DNA of 55,447 nucleotides from Chthoniobacterales bacterium (GCA_013815325.1 JACDGM010000009.1:1-55447), one strand, 5' to 3'. Positions 41,597 to 51,310 are shown, counted from the stretch's first letter. The notes: generated by a model not told the origin, from the letters alone. Numbers and translations: made by a program.

Positions 41597-42993
41597 GCGA
41601 CGATGCCTTTCACGACCACGCGCATCCCGTCCGTCGCGACGACCGCGACCGGCATTTCCGGGGCGATGAATTCCCCCTCGGTCACCACATCCACGACGCG
41701 ATCATCAAATTGCGCTTTGCCGCTCGGGCGCAGTATCGTGAGGGAGCGGCCGCGCGCCCCGGAGGCGATCGGGACGGCCGGGAGAAACGCGCGCGGCAAG
41801 CCGGCTAACGACGGCCCGGGCGGATTCGTGGTCGAGAGAATAATGCGGCGATAAATGCTCGTCCGAGGGAGGAACTTCGCAAGCAGCGCGATGGCGACCG
41901 CGGCCATGAGTAGGGTGAGGAAAAGATTGAGCACCGGAATCCTCAGCATCGCGCCGCTCGGGAAACCTTGCCCCGGGTAACGATCGATCATTGCCCAGAG
42001 CAGCGAAGCGAGCATGAGAAGCACGCCGACGACGCCGAAGACAATGGTCGAATGCGCAAAGAATAAAACTTCGACGAGAACAAAAATGACGCCGAGGACG
42101 AAGAGGGCGACCGCTTCCCACCCGGCCAAACCGGCGAAGTAATGGCCAAGGAAAAAGAGAGCGAAACAGATCGCAGAAAGAATCCCGGCGAGACCGAACC
42201 CAGGAATTTTAAACTCGAGATACGCGCCGATGATTCCGCCTAACAAGAGCAGCGGAGCGAGGGTAGTGAGCCAGAAAGCGAGTTGCTCGAAACCGCTCGG
42301 GGCGAATTGCACAACCTCGCCCTTAAGACCTGCTTTCTGGGTTAGGTCGACAAGCGACTCGGCGACGCCGTCGGCGAGCAGCGGCTTGCCGTTGATTTTT
42401 TCAGTCGCTTCCTGCGCATTGAGAGTGAGGAGCGTTCCTTTCGGATGGACGACGCGATCGCCGACTTTCACTTCCTTCTCCTTGTTCATGAAGGCCTCCC
42501 CGATGTCGGGGTTGTGGCCGTTGCGCAAGGCGGTGCCGCGGATAAGCGCGGACCAGTACGAAATGGTTTTCTCCTTTTGCGTCGGCGGAAGGTCTTCGCC
42601 CGAGGAAAGGATCGGCGCCGCCGCGCCAATCGCGCTCACCGGCGCCATGTAAATGTGACGGGTCGCAAGGGCGATAAGCGCGCCGGCCGAACCGGCGTTG
42701 GAGTTGATGTAGGCGTAGGTCGGGATCGTGGCGTGATTCAGAATGCCCGTGATCTCTTCGGCGGAATCGAGCCGGCCGCCGTAAGTGTCCATGTCGAAAA
42801 CGATCGCGGTCGCGCCGGCGTTCTCGGCGGTTTTCTCCGCGCGCCGGAGGAAGACTGCGAGGGAAGGCGAAACCTCGCCATGGAGCGGGACGAGGACGAC
42901 ATTGCCGCGACCGATGGCCTGGCGCGCCTCGGCCGCGCCTAGCGAGAAGAAGGCGGCAAGAAAAATGGTGAAAAGGCGGAGAAGGATTGGCAT
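41593..42993 (-). CDS. Long-form NfeD protein with ClpP-class serine protease domain
   Basis: 466 residues. After a signal peptide or anchor (LLRLFTIFLAAFFSLGAAEA), a ClpP/SppA-like protease domain spans about 30-220, with FDMDTYGGRLD and the nucleophile Ser102 in NSNAGSAGALIAL. Four to five transmembrane helices (about 235-370) and a C-terminal OB-fold domain (about 400-466) complete the long NfeD pattern. Such proteins cleave stomatin-like membrane partners and are linked to membrane quality control. No stomatin gene is adjacent here; the downstream overlapping gene is a permease. Confidence 0.9.
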   Translation of the reverse strand: MPILLRLFTIFLAAFFSLGAAEARQAIGRGNVVLVPLHGEVSPSLAVFLRRAEKTAENAGATAIVFDMDTYGGRLDSAEEITGILNHATIPTYAYINSNAGSAGALIALATRHIYMAPVSAIGAAAPILSSGEDLPPTQKEKTISYWSALIRGTALRNGHNPDIGEAFMNKEKEVKVGDRVVHPKGTLLTLNAQEATEKINGKPLLADGVAESLVDLTQKAGLKGEVVQFAPSGFEQLAFWLTTLAPLLLLGGIIGAYLEFKIPGFGLAGILSAICFALFFLGHYFAGLAGWEAVALFVLGVIFVLVEVLFFAHSTIVFGVVGVLLMLASLLWAMIDRYPGQGFPSGAMLRIPVLNLFLTLLMAAVAIALLAKFLPRTSIYRRIILSTTNPPGPSLAGLPRAFLPAVPIASGARGRSLTILRPSGKAQFDDRVVDVVTEGEFIAPEMPVAVVATDGMRVVVKGIVA

Positions 42994-43022
42994 CTGGTCT
43001 GGAGTTGGAAAAATTCTCGCAA

Positions 43023-43084
43023 TGTAGCGCGGGTCTCTGACCTGCGAGGTTCACCGGCGTCGCGGCTCAGAGACCCGCGCTGCA
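43023..43084. repeat. TGTAGCGCGGGTCTCTGA palindrome upstream of dnaG
   Basis: TGTAGCGCGGGTCTCTGA (43023-43040) is matched by its inverted copy with one mismatch ending at 43084; the loop is GC-rich. It fills the gap between the divergent nfeD and dnaG genes. A degraded relative is at 25399-25440. Confidence 0.8.
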
Positions 43085-43152
43085 TGACTTGGCTTGGCCG
43101 CTGCGTTAATCTGCCATCGCTCCGGTTTCATCACGAGAAAAAAGAGCGCTTC

Positions 43153-44958
43153 ATGGGCACAATCCCCAATCACACGATCGAGCAGGTGGCCGCCGCGAAC
43201 GACATCGTGGACGTGATCGGCTCCTATTTTCCGCTGAAGAGCGCCGGCGCGAATTTTCGCGCGCTCTGCCCGTTTCACCAGGAGAAGACGCCGTCGTTTC
43301 ACGTCAACCCGGCGCGGCAATCGTTTCACTGCTTCGGCTGCGGAGTGGGCGGAAGCGTTTTCCGATTCGTGATGGATTACGAGCATGTCGATTTCCCGGC
43401 GGCGGTGAAGCGGCTCGCGACGCGCGCCGGCATTCCTGTGATCGAGGAACGAGGCGGCAACACCGCGGACGATCGTCAGCATGAAGCGCGACAAACGCTG
43501 CTAAAGTTGCACGCGGAAGCGGCGGAATGGTTTCAAGAAAATCTCTTGAAACGCGAGTTCGCGGCGCCCGCTCGCGAGTATCTGAAAAGGCGCGAGATCA
43601 CCACGGCGATCGCGAAGTCGTGGCAGCTCGGCTTCGCTCCGGAAAGCTGGGACGCCTGCTTGAAATGGGCGCTCGATCGCGGCTACAAGCGCAATACCCT
43701 TTTGCAGAGCGGCCTCGTGAAACTGCGCGATGAGGAGCGACCCGAGAGCGAGGTTTACGATCGGTTTCGCGACCGGCTCATGTTCCCGATCTGCAACGAC
43801 GTCGGCGAAGTGATCGCGTTTAGCGGACGCATTTTGAAGAGCGAGGCGGAGAGCGCGAAATACTTGAACTCGCCGGAGACGCCGCTCTTTCGCAAAGGCA
43901 GCATCCTCTTCGGCCTGCACAAAACGAAGCGCGGATTGATCGAAGCCGAGTGCGCGATCGTCTGTGAAGGGCAGCTTGATTTGATCACTCTCTTCGAGGC
44001 CGGCCTAACGAACGTCGTGGCGCCGCAAGGGACGGCGTTTACAGAAGGGCAGGCGCGTATTCTCAAACGCTACGTGAACGAGGTCGTCCTCTGTTTCGAC
44101 GCCGATGCCGCGGGCGAAAAAGCAGCGGAGCGCTCGCTCGAGCCGCTCCTCCAGCACGATCTCGTGGTGCGCGTTGCGGAGATGCCACCGGGTGAAGATC
44201 CCGATTCGTTAGTGCGAAAGGATGGCGCGGAAAAGTTCAGCGCCCGCATCGGCGCGGCCCGGGATTTTTTCGATTTCTGGATCGATCGCGCCGCCTCGTC
44301 CGCCGATCTCAGCAATTTGAACGCGAAGATGCAACTGGCGCGGCAACTGGCCGAGACGGTCGCGCGCGTGCACGATCCACTCATGCGCAACGAAGTAATC
44401 AGCAAGGTGACGGCTCGTCTCGGCGTGGCGCCGGCGGATTTCGCCAACCTGCTCCCGAGGAGGCAGCGCGCGCGCGCGCCTAACGAGCCGCCGCGCACGA
44501 TCGCGCCCGCTCCTCGGCACGAGATCGCGCTGCTTTGTCTGCTCGCTTTGCGCGACGCCGAAGCGCGCGATTTTCTCGTTGCGCAAGCGTGGCGCGACAT
44601 CCTGCAGGAAACTCCGGGGACGGAGATGCTGGGGAAAATTCTCGAAAGCGAACTGCGTCCGGACGACCCGGCCTCGCTCAACCTCTTTATGTCGTCGCTC
44701 CCGCCCGAAGACGAATCGTTAGTCTCGGGCTGGCTTTTGCAAAAAAAGCCGGGAAACGCCGCGGCGGTGGCGCGCCAATGGTGGCAGGGACTGCGCCAGC
44801 CGGCTTTGCGGCGTCGTCTTCAGGCCGCGGAGAGCCGGTTAAAACTTCCGCAAATCAGCGCGGGCGAAGTGGTCACGCTCCAGAAACAAGTGGTTGACCT
44901 TCGAGGGCAGCTCGACGATTTTTCACGGTTTTCGCCGAACCGCCAGCTCGATTCCTAA
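43153..44958 (+). CDS. dnaG: DNA primase
   Basis: Synthesises RNA primers at the replication fork. From ATG 43153 the protein has 601 residues. The N-terminal zinc finger has Cys39, His42, Cys60 and Cys63 (CPFHQEK, HCFGCG). The TOPRIM core follows with VCEGQLDLITLFEAG and CFDADAAGEKAA. The C-terminal helicase-binding region (about 430-601) is helical. An upstream in-frame ATG (43084) would add 23 residues from the palindrome region and is unlikely. Followed by rpoD, as in the classical macromolecular synthesis operon. Confidence 0.96.
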   Translation: MGTIPNHTIEQVAAANDIVDVIGSYFPLKSAGANFRALCPFHQEKTPSFHVNPARQSFHCFGCGVGGSVFRFVMDYEHVDFPAAVKRLATRAGIPVIEERGGNTADDRQHEARQTLLKLHAEAAEWFQENLLKREFAAPAREYLKRREITTAIAKSWQLGFAPESWDACLKWALDRGYKRNTLLQSGLVKLRDEERPESEVYDRFRDRLMFPICNDVGEVIAFSGRILKSEAESAKYLNSPETPLFRKGSILFGLHKTKRGLIEAECAIVCEGQLDLITLFEAGLTNVVAPQGTAFTEGQARILKRYVNEVVLCFDADAAGEKAAERSLEPLLQHDLVVRVAEMPPGEDPDSLVRKDGAEKFSARIGAARDFFDFWIDRAASSADLSNLNAKMQLARQLAETVARVHDPLMRNEVISKVTARLGVAPADFANLLPRRQRARAPNEPPRTIAPAPRHEIALLCLLALRDAEARDFLVAQAWRDILQETPGTEMLGKILESELRPDDPASLNLFMSSLPPEDESLVSGWLLQKKPGNAAAVARQWWQGLRQPALRRRLQAAESRLKLPQISAGEVVTLQKQVVDLRGQLDDFSRFSPNRQLDS

Positions 44959-45015
44959 TGGTCCTCCACGGAATGGCACCTGCTAGTTTCCTCCTTTAGA
45001 TTAACTCATTTCGAT

Positions 45016-46944
45016 TTGGCAAAAAAACCCACAGCACACGTCCGCGCGAGAAAGCCCTCGAAAGTCGCCGCGGTCGCGTCCAAGAAGCCAGGGCGTCCGT
45101 CGGGTTCAACCAAGAACTCGGCCGGCCTCGCAAAGGTGAAACGTCCTCGCGGCCGACCCCGGAAAAATTCTTTGCTAGCGCCGCCGGACGTGAAGCGCAG
45201 TCATGGCGCGCCCGCTTCGAAAAGCTCGCGCGGGCATTCTGACGGCAACCGCAAGCCGGCTCCTGCCATTTCTCACGAAAGTGCTGGCGAGAACGGCGCC
45301 GCCTCCATGAATGGCGCGAGCCAGACTCAGGCGCACGTTCGGGAGCTGATGACACTGGCGAAAGAGCAGGGCTATCTCACCTTCGATGACTTGAATGACG
45401 CGTTGCCCGCGGAGGTCACCGATCCCGAGGAGCTGGATCAGATTTTGATGCGGCTGCGCAAGCTGGAGATCAACATCATCGAGGCCTCCGAGGTTGACCG
45501 TTACAAAGATGGGAAAAAAGAGAGCGAGGAGGAAGAAGAAAAGCCCGAGCCCAAGCTCGACATCCTCGACGACCCAGTGCGGATGTACCTGAAACAGATG
45601 GGCCAGGTGCCGCTGCTCACTCGCGAGCAGGAGGTGGAAATTTCCAAACGCATCGAGGAAGCGGAGTCGATGGTGCAAACTCACATCAACCGTTTTGGTT
45701 TCGTCGCCCGCGCCCACCTCGATCTCGCGGCCAAACTGGTCCAAGGCGGCGAGCGTTTCGATCGGGTGATTCTCGATAAAAAAATTGAGAGCCGCGAGCG
45801 CTATTTGAAGGCGCTGCCGGGCCTTTGCCGAAAGGTGCAGAAAATGAGCGTCGAGCTCCAGGGGCAGTATGAAGAACTAACGCAGCGTGAGCGCCGCGAT
45901 CCGGAGCAGATGAAGAAGTTCGAAAAGGCCGTAGCCAGGCTGCAATCGCTGTACCCGCAGTTCTTTTTTAAGCAGCGCGTGACGGAGGAATTCGTTCACC
46001 TGGCGGATTTCCATTTCTCGCTGCTGCGGAGTGTGCAGGAGGAAATGAGAAATCGTTCCGCGACGCGCCGGAAAGATGCATTGCAAAAAAAGGTGCGTGC
46101 GCTGGAGACGACGCTCTGGCTTTCCATCACCGAATTCGGCGACCGCTACGCGGAATTGCGCAACTGGCTCCGCCAGGCGCTCCGCGCCAAAACAGAAATG
46201 GTCGAAGCCAATCTGCGGCTCGTCATCTCCATCGCGAAGAAATACACCAACCGCGGCCTCTCGTTTCTCGACCTCATCCAAGAGGGCAACATGGGCCTGA
46301 TGAAAGCGGTAGAGAAATTCGAGTACCGCCGCGGCTATAAATTTTCCACCTACGCAACCTGGTGGATCCGGCAGGCGATCACCCGCTCGATCGCCGACCA
46401 GGCCCGGACCATCCGCATTCCGGTGCACATGATCGAGACGATCAACAAACTCATGCGGGTGCAGAAGCAATTGCTCCAGGAATATGGACGCGAGCCGACG
46501 CCGGACGAGGTGGCCGAGGAAATTCTGCTGCCGGTCGACCGAGTGCGCGCCGTCCTGAAAATGGCGCAGCAACCCATCTCGCTGCAGGCTCCGGTCGGTG
46601 AGAGCGAGGAGACGAACTTCGGCGATTTCATCGAGGACAAATCAGCCGAGAACCCGAGCGACATGACGGCGATCGCACTTCTAAAGGAGAAAATCAGAGA
46701 CGTGCTTGAAACATTAACCGACCGCGAGCGTCAAGTTCTCGAACAGCGCTTCGGCTTGGTCGATGGCTACAGCCGCACGCTCGAAGAAGTGGGCCGTCAA
46801 TTTCGCGTGACCCGTGAGCGGATTCGCCAGATAGAGGCGAAAGCGCTGCGCAAAATGCGTCACCCGACGAGAATTCGGCAGCTTGAGGGATTCCTCGAAG
46901 CTGCCGATCTCCAGACGATCGCGAAACCGCTGCCCTCCGCCTAA
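45016..46944 (+). CDS. rpoD: Principal sigma factor RpoD (sigma-70)
   Basis: Housekeeping sigma factor of 642 residues. A Lys/Arg/Pro-rich N-terminal extension (about 1-95) precedes region 1.1 ([20 protein letters not shown]), region 1.2 ([20 protein letters not shown]), a non-conserved insert, regions 2.1-2.4 ([20 protein letters not shown], then [20 protein letters not shown]), region 3 and region 4.2 ([20 protein letters not shown]). The start appears to be TTG (45016). Its TAA stop lies in a CCTAACGA motif that also supplies the TAG stop of the convergent gene at 46941. Confidence 0.97.
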   Translation: MAKKPTAHVRARKPSKVAAVASKKPGRPSGSTKNSAGLAKVKRPRGRPRKNSLLAPPDVKRSHGAPASKSSRGHSDGNRKPAPAISHESAGENGAASMNGASQTQAHVRELMTLAKEQGYLTFDDLNDALPAEVTDPEELDQILMRLRKLEINIIEASEVDRYKDGKKESEEEEEKPEPKLDILDDPVRMYLKQMGQVPLLTREQEVEISKRIEEAESMVQTHINRFGFVARAHLDLAAKLVQGGERFDRVILDKKIESRERYLKALPGLCRKVQKMSVELQGQYEELTQRERRDPEQMKKFEKAVARLQSLYPQFFFKQRVTEEFVHLADFHFSLLRSVQEEMRNRSATRRKDALQKKVRALETTLWLSITEFGDRYAELRNWLRQALRAKTEMVEANLRLVISIAKKYTNRGLSFLDLIQEGNMGLMKAVEKFEYRRGYKFSTYATWWIRQAITRSIADQARTIRIPVHMIETINKLMRVQKQLLQEYGREPTPDEVAEEILLPVDRVRAVLKMAQQPISLQAPVGESEETNFGDFIEDKSAENPSDMTAIALLKEKIRDVLETLTDRERQVLEQRFGLVDGYSRTLEEVGRQFRVTRERIRQIEAKALRKMRHPTRIRQLEGFLEAADLQTIAKPLPSA

Positions 46945-47219
46945 CGATGACGGAAGCCGCGGCGACCGTTACGTAGGACGACCACGGGTCGGCGGTAAAT
47001 GAAAGGCCGACGATAAACGATCGGCCCGCCGTATCCATACCCGTACGCGCCGTAGTAGGGATACCCGGCATAAGGATAACCGCAGTAACCGCCCACGGGA
47101 TAAGCGATCGGCAATCCAATCCCTATGCCGATCGATACGCGCGCCTCAGATTTTGGCGCGGCAACAAATGCAAATGCCCCGGCGACCGCTGCAATCAGAA
47201 GAAATTTTTTCCAGTTCAT
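46941..47219 (-). CDS. Small secreted Gly/Tyr-rich protein
   Basis: 92 residues: signal peptide ([20 protein letters not shown]), a short beta-like stretch, then repeated Gly-Tyr-Pro units ([20 protein letters not shown]) and an Arg-rich C-terminus ([21 protein letters not shown]). Similar low-complexity secreted peptides are common, but no function is known. The ribosome site is unusually strong (AAGGAGGTGA, complementary to the 16S end), so high expression is likely. The stop TAG overlaps the rpoD TAA by four bases in the convergent orientation. Confidence 0.75.
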   Translation of the reverse strand: MNWKKFLLIAAVAGAFAFVAAPKSEARVSIGIGIGLPIAYPVGGYCGYPYAGYPYYGAYGYGYGGPIVYRRPFIYRRPVVVLRNGRRGFRHR

Positions 47220-47222
47220 ACC

Positions 47223-47232
47223 TCACCTCCTT
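47223..47232 (-). promoter_or_regulatory. Very strong ribosome binding site of the Gly/Tyr-rich gene
   Basis: On the minus strand the sequence is AAGGAGGTGA, with the AAGGAG core seven bases before the ATG. It is the longest anti-Shine-Dalgarno match I noticed in the window. Confidence 0.75.
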
Positions 47233-47272
47233 TCCAATTAAGAATGTCATTTCAGACGCGAGCGGGTGCAAA

Positions 47273-48313
47273 CTATTCACTGTCGTCTCGGCCCCATCGC
47301 GGGTAACCGCTGATGCAGAGATCGGATCCGATCCGCGAGCAGTCCATCCCGGTGAGGCGCGCGCCAAAGCGTGTGGCGGCGGCTCCTCTGCCGCCTGTCG
47401 CGGGAACCACCCCGCCCGTGAGAATGGGCGCGAGGTAAAACTGCACTTTATCCACGAGGTGCCCGTCGAACGCCTGCCCGAGCACGTCGCCTCCGCCTTC
47501 AATGAGAACGCTTGTGATTTCTCTCCGCCCGAGATCCGCCAAGACTGAGGCGAGCGTTTTGCCGCGATAAAACAAAGTCCGGGCCGCGAAGCAATCGGTG
47601 AAAAGGTGAGCGGCGCGCGGAAGATTGCCGGAACGGGACATGACAATTCTCCACGGCTGCCTGGCGCCGGCGACGCCCCGCGTAGTTAGGCGCGGGTTGT
47701 CCTGGCGCAGTGTTTCCGCGCCAATCAAAATCGCATCGACCTGCGCCCGCAGCATCCGGGCGTGCCGGCGCGAAGCCGCGCTCGTGAGCCAGCGGCTCTC
47801 GTTAGGCGATCTCGTTAGGCGGCCATCGAGGCTCATTCCGCATTTTGCGATGACGAACGGCCGGCCCGTCACGATCCATTTGTTAAAACTCTCATTCAGC
47901 CGGCTGCATTCTTCGGCGAAGACGCCACTCGTCACTTCTATGCCCGCGCTTTCCAGCTGGCGCACCGCCCGACCGGCGTGAGCCGGGTTCACATCTATCG
48001 CGCCGATGACAATCCGTTTGAGGCCAGAGTGCACAATGGCGTCTGTGCATGGCGGCGTGCGGCCGGTCGTTGAACAGGGCTCCAGAGTGACGTAAAGAGT
48101 CGCTGAGCGGAGGGAACGCCGTCCTGCAGCCGCGAGGCATTCAATCTCTGCGTGAGGCAACCCGCTTGCCCGGTGATAACCGGTGGCAATGATGCGTCCG
48201 CACTGCACGAGCGCAGCGCCGACGGCTGGATTCGGGCTCGCATTCCCGAGTCCTTTACGTGCCTCCAGGAGCGCGGCTCGCATGAATCTTTCATCAGATG
48301 TCTTCGTCATCAT
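47273..48313 (-). CDS. ribD: Bifunctional riboflavin biosynthesis deaminase/reductase RibD
   Basis: Deaminates and then reduces the pyrimidine intermediate of riboflavin synthesis. In 346 residues, the N-terminal cytidine-deaminase-like domain has His54-Ala-Glu56 and Cys80/Cys89 in EPCSTTGRTPPC, which bind zinc. The C-terminal reductase domain starts near residue 150 (RPFVIAKCGMSLDGR, later SVLIEGGGDVLGQAF). Two TCGTTAGGC motifs 13 bases apart (47799 and 47812) are in the middle of the gene. Not grouped with other rib genes here. Confidence 0.95.
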   Translation of the reverse strand: MMTKTSDERFMRAALLEARKGLGNASPNPAVGAALVQCGRIIATGYHRASGLPHAEIECLAAAGRRSLRSATLYVTLEPCSTTGRTPPCTDAIVHSGLKRIVIGAIDVNPAHAGRAVRQLESAGIEVTSGVFAEECSRLNESFNKWIVTGRPFVIAKCGMSLDGRLTRSPNESRWLTSAASRRHARMLRAQVDAILIGAETLRQDNPRLTTRGVAGARQPWRIVMSRSGNLPRAAHLFTDCFAARTLFYRGKTLASVLADLGRREITSVLIEGGGDVLGQAFDGHLVDKVQFYLAPILTGGVVPATGGRGAAATRFGARLTGMDCSRIGSDLCISGYPRWGRDDSE

Positions 48314-48592
48314 CGCAGATTAAACGGGAGTGGCGAGGCCTGCAACGAGTTGGTGACTCCCGCAAACTTTCCTTGGCCCAAATGTAACTTTCTGGCGCGC
48401 TTCCAATTCTACAGCTTGGATGTTCTCTGCGCCGAAATGGCACTCGCTTAGCGGACGGACGCACCCAGCACTTTCGTGCAAGCTCCTTAACACAAAGCGC
48501 TTGATGGTTTGGATAGTAAATCGAGCTAACGTGGCATTTAGATAGCTGTTGTATCGATCAAACCGCAACACCATTAAACCAAGAAAACAAAC

Positions 48593-49060
48593 ATGAGCAT
48601 AATACGTTATCAATCCCCTGAAATCACCGCCTGGCCCTCTTTCAACCGCTGGGCCAATTTAAGGGGCGAAATGAACAGCCTTTTCGAGCTGCCCGTCATG
48701 CCCGCTTCCGGTCGCCATACGCAGCTCTTCAACGGCTGGACTCCGCCCCTTGATGTCTATCAAAACGCCGACAACATCGTCGCCGTCGTCGAGTTGCCGG
48801 GCATGTGCAAGGAAGAGATCGAAATCTCTCTGCACGACGGCACGCTGACAATCGCGGGCCAGCGCATAATCGCATCTAACGAAGGCGAAAAAGCTGAACG
48901 CACCGAGCGATTCAGCGGCAAGTTCCGCCGCAGCATCACGTTGCCCACGCGCGTCGACGCCGGCAAGGTTACCGCCTCTTATAAAGATGGCATTCTTCTT
49001 GTGACTGTGCCGAAAGCGGAAGAAGCCAAGCCGAAAAAGATCGAAGTCAGCATCGAATAA
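48593..49060 (+). CDS. Small heat-shock protein, Hsp20 family (first copy)
   Basis: ATP-independent holdase. 155 residues: a Trp/Phe-containing N-terminal arm (TAWPSFNRWANLRGEMNSLF), the alpha-crystallin domain at about 50-145 (PPLDVYQNADNIVAVVELPG, GKVTASYKDGILLVTVPKAE) and a Lys-rich end. The 279-base gap upstream is relatively AT-rich, should hold the promoter, and shows no CIRCE element. The second Hsp20 gene follows after 24 bases. Confidence 0.93.
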   Translation: MSIIRYQSPEITAWPSFNRWANLRGEMNSLFELPVMPASGRHTQLFNGWTPPLDVYQNADNIVAVVELPGMCKEEIEISLHDGTLTIAGQRIIASNEGEKAERTERFSGKFRRSITLPTRVDAGKVTASYKDGILLVTVPKAEEAKPKKIEVSIE

Positions 49061-49084
49061 CACACAGCCAGAGGGGAAAATTAT

Positions 49085-49465
49085 ATGATTAACAATCAAA
49101 TGCGCGAAAACAACGGAGCGGCCACCGCGCGCCGCGAAAGCGAGAAATTCATCACGCCGATCGCGAGTGTAAAGGAGACTCCCGACGGCTACACGCTCGA
49201 GCTGGAGATGCCCGGCGTGAGCAAGGATGGTCTGGAAATCTCCGTCGAGAATAACGAACTCTCGATCATCGGCCGGAGAAATACATCGGCGCCCGAACGG
49301 ACGCTCGTTCACCGCGAATCCAGCTCGCATAATTATCGTCGCTCGTTCGAGATTGATCCGTCGATCGAGAGCGGGAAAATTGGCGCGCGGATGAGCCAGG
49401 GCGTCGTCACTCTTACGCTTCCCAAAGCCGAGGAAGTGAAGCCGCGCAAGATCACCGTGGGGTAA
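49085..49465 (+). CDS. Small heat-shock protein, Hsp20 family (second copy)
   Basis: 126 residues, with a shorter N-terminal arm than the first copy. The alpha-crystallin domain has VKETPDGYTLELEMPGVSKD and ends GARMSQGVVTLTLPKAEEVK. AGAGGGGAAA lies seven bases before the ATG. The two proteins differ clearly, so they may form mixed oligomers. An intrinsic terminator follows 25 bases after the stop. Confidence 0.93.
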   Translation: MINNQMRENNGAATARRESEKFITPIASVKETPDGYTLELEMPGVSKDGLEISVENNELSIIGRRNTSAPERTLVHRESSSHNYRRSFEIDPSIESGKIGARMSQGVVTLTLPKAEEVKPRKITVG

Positions 49466-49490
49466 ATTCAATTCGGCTACGCGATTGGAG

Positions 49491-49523
49491 AGCCGCAGGC
49501 CGTGAGGTCTGCGGCTTTTCTTT
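49491..49523 (+). terminator. Intrinsic terminator after the hsp20 pair
   Basis: GCCGCAGGCC-GTGA-GGTCTGCGGC forms a strong stem-loop followed by TTTTCTTT. It separates the hsp20 pair from recA. Confidence 0.85.
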
Positions 49524-49582
49524 GCGTGCGTCCGCTTTTGTGCTTGGCGGGGCGCATGGCGCAACGTACCTAGGGGCCACTT

Positions 49583-50620
49583 ATGGTCTCCAAAACTGAA
49601 GAGAAACCCACCGAAGATAAACTCATCACGGCCCGCAACAAAAACCTCGACCTCGCCATCCAACAGATCGCCAAAGATTACGGCGACGGGGCGATCATGC
49701 GCCTCGGGGACGATAAGATTGTTGATATCGACGTTATCCCGACCGGCAATATTTTGATCGACCGCGCGCTCGGTGTCGGCGGCGTGCCGCGGGGCCGCGT
49801 CGTCGAGGTTTTCGGTCCTGAATCCTCTGGCAAAACGACCCTCACCCTAACGATCATCGCCCAGGCGCAAAAACGTGGCGGCCTGGCGGCGTTCATCGAC
49901 GTCGAGCACGCGCTCGATCCGCAATACGCGCGCCGGCTGGGAGTGGATCTGGACGACCTGCTCGTCTCGCAACCGAGCTCGGGCGAGGAAGCCCTGCGCA
50001 TCTGCGAGACTCTCGTTAGGTCAAACGCGCTCGACGTTATCGTGCTCGATTCCGTCGCCGCACTCGTCACAAAGGCCGAGCTCGAAGGCGAGATTGGGGA
50101 CACCACGGTCGGCGCTCAGGCACGCCTGATGAGCGCCGCTTTGCGCAAACTCACCTCGCTCATTTCCAAAGCGCGAACCTGCTGCATTTTCACGAACCAA
50201 ATCCGAGAGAAGATCGGCGTCATGTTCGGAAATCCGGAAACGACTCCCGGCGGCCGCGCGCTCAAGTTTTACTCCAGCGTCCGCATCGACATCCGGCGCA
50301 TCGGCGCGATCAAGCAGACTGACGGCGTCGTCACAGGCAACCGCACGCGGGTGAAAGTCGTGAAGAACAAAGTCGCGCCGCCTTTCACCGAAGCCGAGTT
50401 CGACATTATGTACAACGAGGGTATTTCTTCGACCGGCGCGCTGCTCGATCTCGCGCTCGAAAAGCAGATCGTCGAGAAACGCGGGTCATGGTTGAGCTAC
50501 AAAGGTGCGCAACTGGCGCAAGGCCGCGACGCCGCGAAGGAAGTGCTGAAAAACGATCCCGCTCTCTACGAAGAAATCGAGATCGCGGTCAAAGCGAAGC
50601 TCGACGAAGACAAAAAGTAG
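49583..50620 (+). CDS. recA: RecA recombinase
   Basis: Forms filaments on single-stranded DNA, drives homologous strand exchange and activates the SOS response. 345 residues with Walker A GPESSGKT at 78-85, the Walker B region [11 protein letters not shown], the L1 and L2 loops ([30 protein letters not shown]) and a short C-terminal acidic end. Length is typical. Two CCTAACGA motifs in the gene force CTA-ACG (Leu-Thr) and GTT-AGG (Val-Arg) codons. No clear LexA box is visible upstream. Confidence 0.97.
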   Translation: MVSKTEEKPTEDKLITARNKNLDLAIQQIAKDYGDGAIMRLGDDKIVDIDVIPTGNILIDRALGVGGVPRGRVVEVFGPESSGKTTLTLTIIAQAQKRGGLAAFIDVEHALDPQYARRLGVDLDDLLVSQPSSGEEALRICETLVRSNALDVIVLDSVAALVTKAELEGEIGDTTVGAQARLMSAALRKLTSLISKARTCCIFTNQIREKIGVMFGNPETTPGGRALKFYSSVRIDIRRIGAIKQTDGVVTGNRTRVKVVKNKVAPPFTEAEFDIMYNEGISSTGALLDLALEKQIVEKRGSWLSYKGAQLAQGRDAAKEVLKNDPALYEEIEIAVKAKLDEDKK

Positions 50621-50707
50621 GCTGCCCGCGCGTCTTCTCCTTGCCCAGAGTTTGCACAGAGAACATCGCCGCGTCCTCTTCCGGGCGCAGCTTAGATTGG
50701 TCTGATC

Positions 50708-51310
50708 ATGGCATTTTCGCGGCGCTTTCTGCATCTCACCCTCCTCACGTTCACGGCCGTTGCGCCGTCGGCGGAGGCACGTCCGCGCAACGCACTCGAG
50801 CTCGCAAATTCCACGGAAGATCCCGCCCTTATCGCGCGCCTCGCCCACCTCGGCCCCATGGTGAACCCGGCCGAAGCGCGCCGTGTCGGCGCCATCGCCT
50901 ATACCACCGGAAACGAAATGGCGCGCGAGTGGCGCGTCGTCTCCTCCCCGATTATCCAGAATTTCCTAATCAATATCGGCGCGCGCAAAGCCGGCTACTG
51001 CTACCAATGGGCGACGGCCTTACTCTACCGGCTCGATGCCGCGAAGCTGAAGACGCTCGAGCTGCATTGGGGCGAATCCGACGTCGCTACCGACACTGAG
51101 CACAACCTCATAGTCGTCACCGCGCGCGGGCAGCCGTTCGCCGAGGGGATCATGCTCGATAACTGGCGGCATTCCGGTCACCTCCTTTGGGGGCCGCTCA
51201 ATGGCGACCCGAGCCATACCTGGAACGAAAATGCCGGTGAGCTGGCCGGCCGTCGCGCGCATCGGCGGGAACTTTCGGCCACGCTCGACCTTCCGCTCAT
51301 CGCCCCGTGA
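50708..51310 (+). CDS. Secreted protein with a possible Cys-His-Asp hydrolase core
   Basis: 200 residues with a signal peptide (FSRRFLHLTLLTFTAVAPSAEA). The mature part has GARKAGYCYQWATALL with Cys98, then TDTEHNLIVVTARGQPF with His132, then MLDNWRHSGHLLWGPLNGDP with Asp151. The order and surroundings (Cys at a helix start, His on a beta strand, Asp after) resemble papain-fold or transglutaminase-like enzymes. The family is not recognised, and catalysis is an inference. It lies between recA and alaS on the same strand. Confidence 0.7.
   Translation: MAFSRRFLHLTLLTFTAVAPSAEARPRNALELANSTEDPALIARLAHLGPMVNPAEARRVGAIAYTTGNEMAREWRVVSSPIIQNFLINIGARKAGYCYQWATALLYRLDAAKLKTLELHWGESDVATDTEHNLIVVTARGQPFAEGIMLDNWRHSGHLLWGPLNGDPSHTWNENAGELAGRRAHRRELSATLDLPLIAP

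Noticed and set aside
48314..48592. CIRCE or RpoH-type heat-shock promoter before the hsp20 genes
   Set aside because: No TTAGCACTC/GAGTGCTAA inverted repeat and no convincing CTTGAA/CCCCAT pair; a weak TTGATG-N17-AGCTAA is not enough to call.
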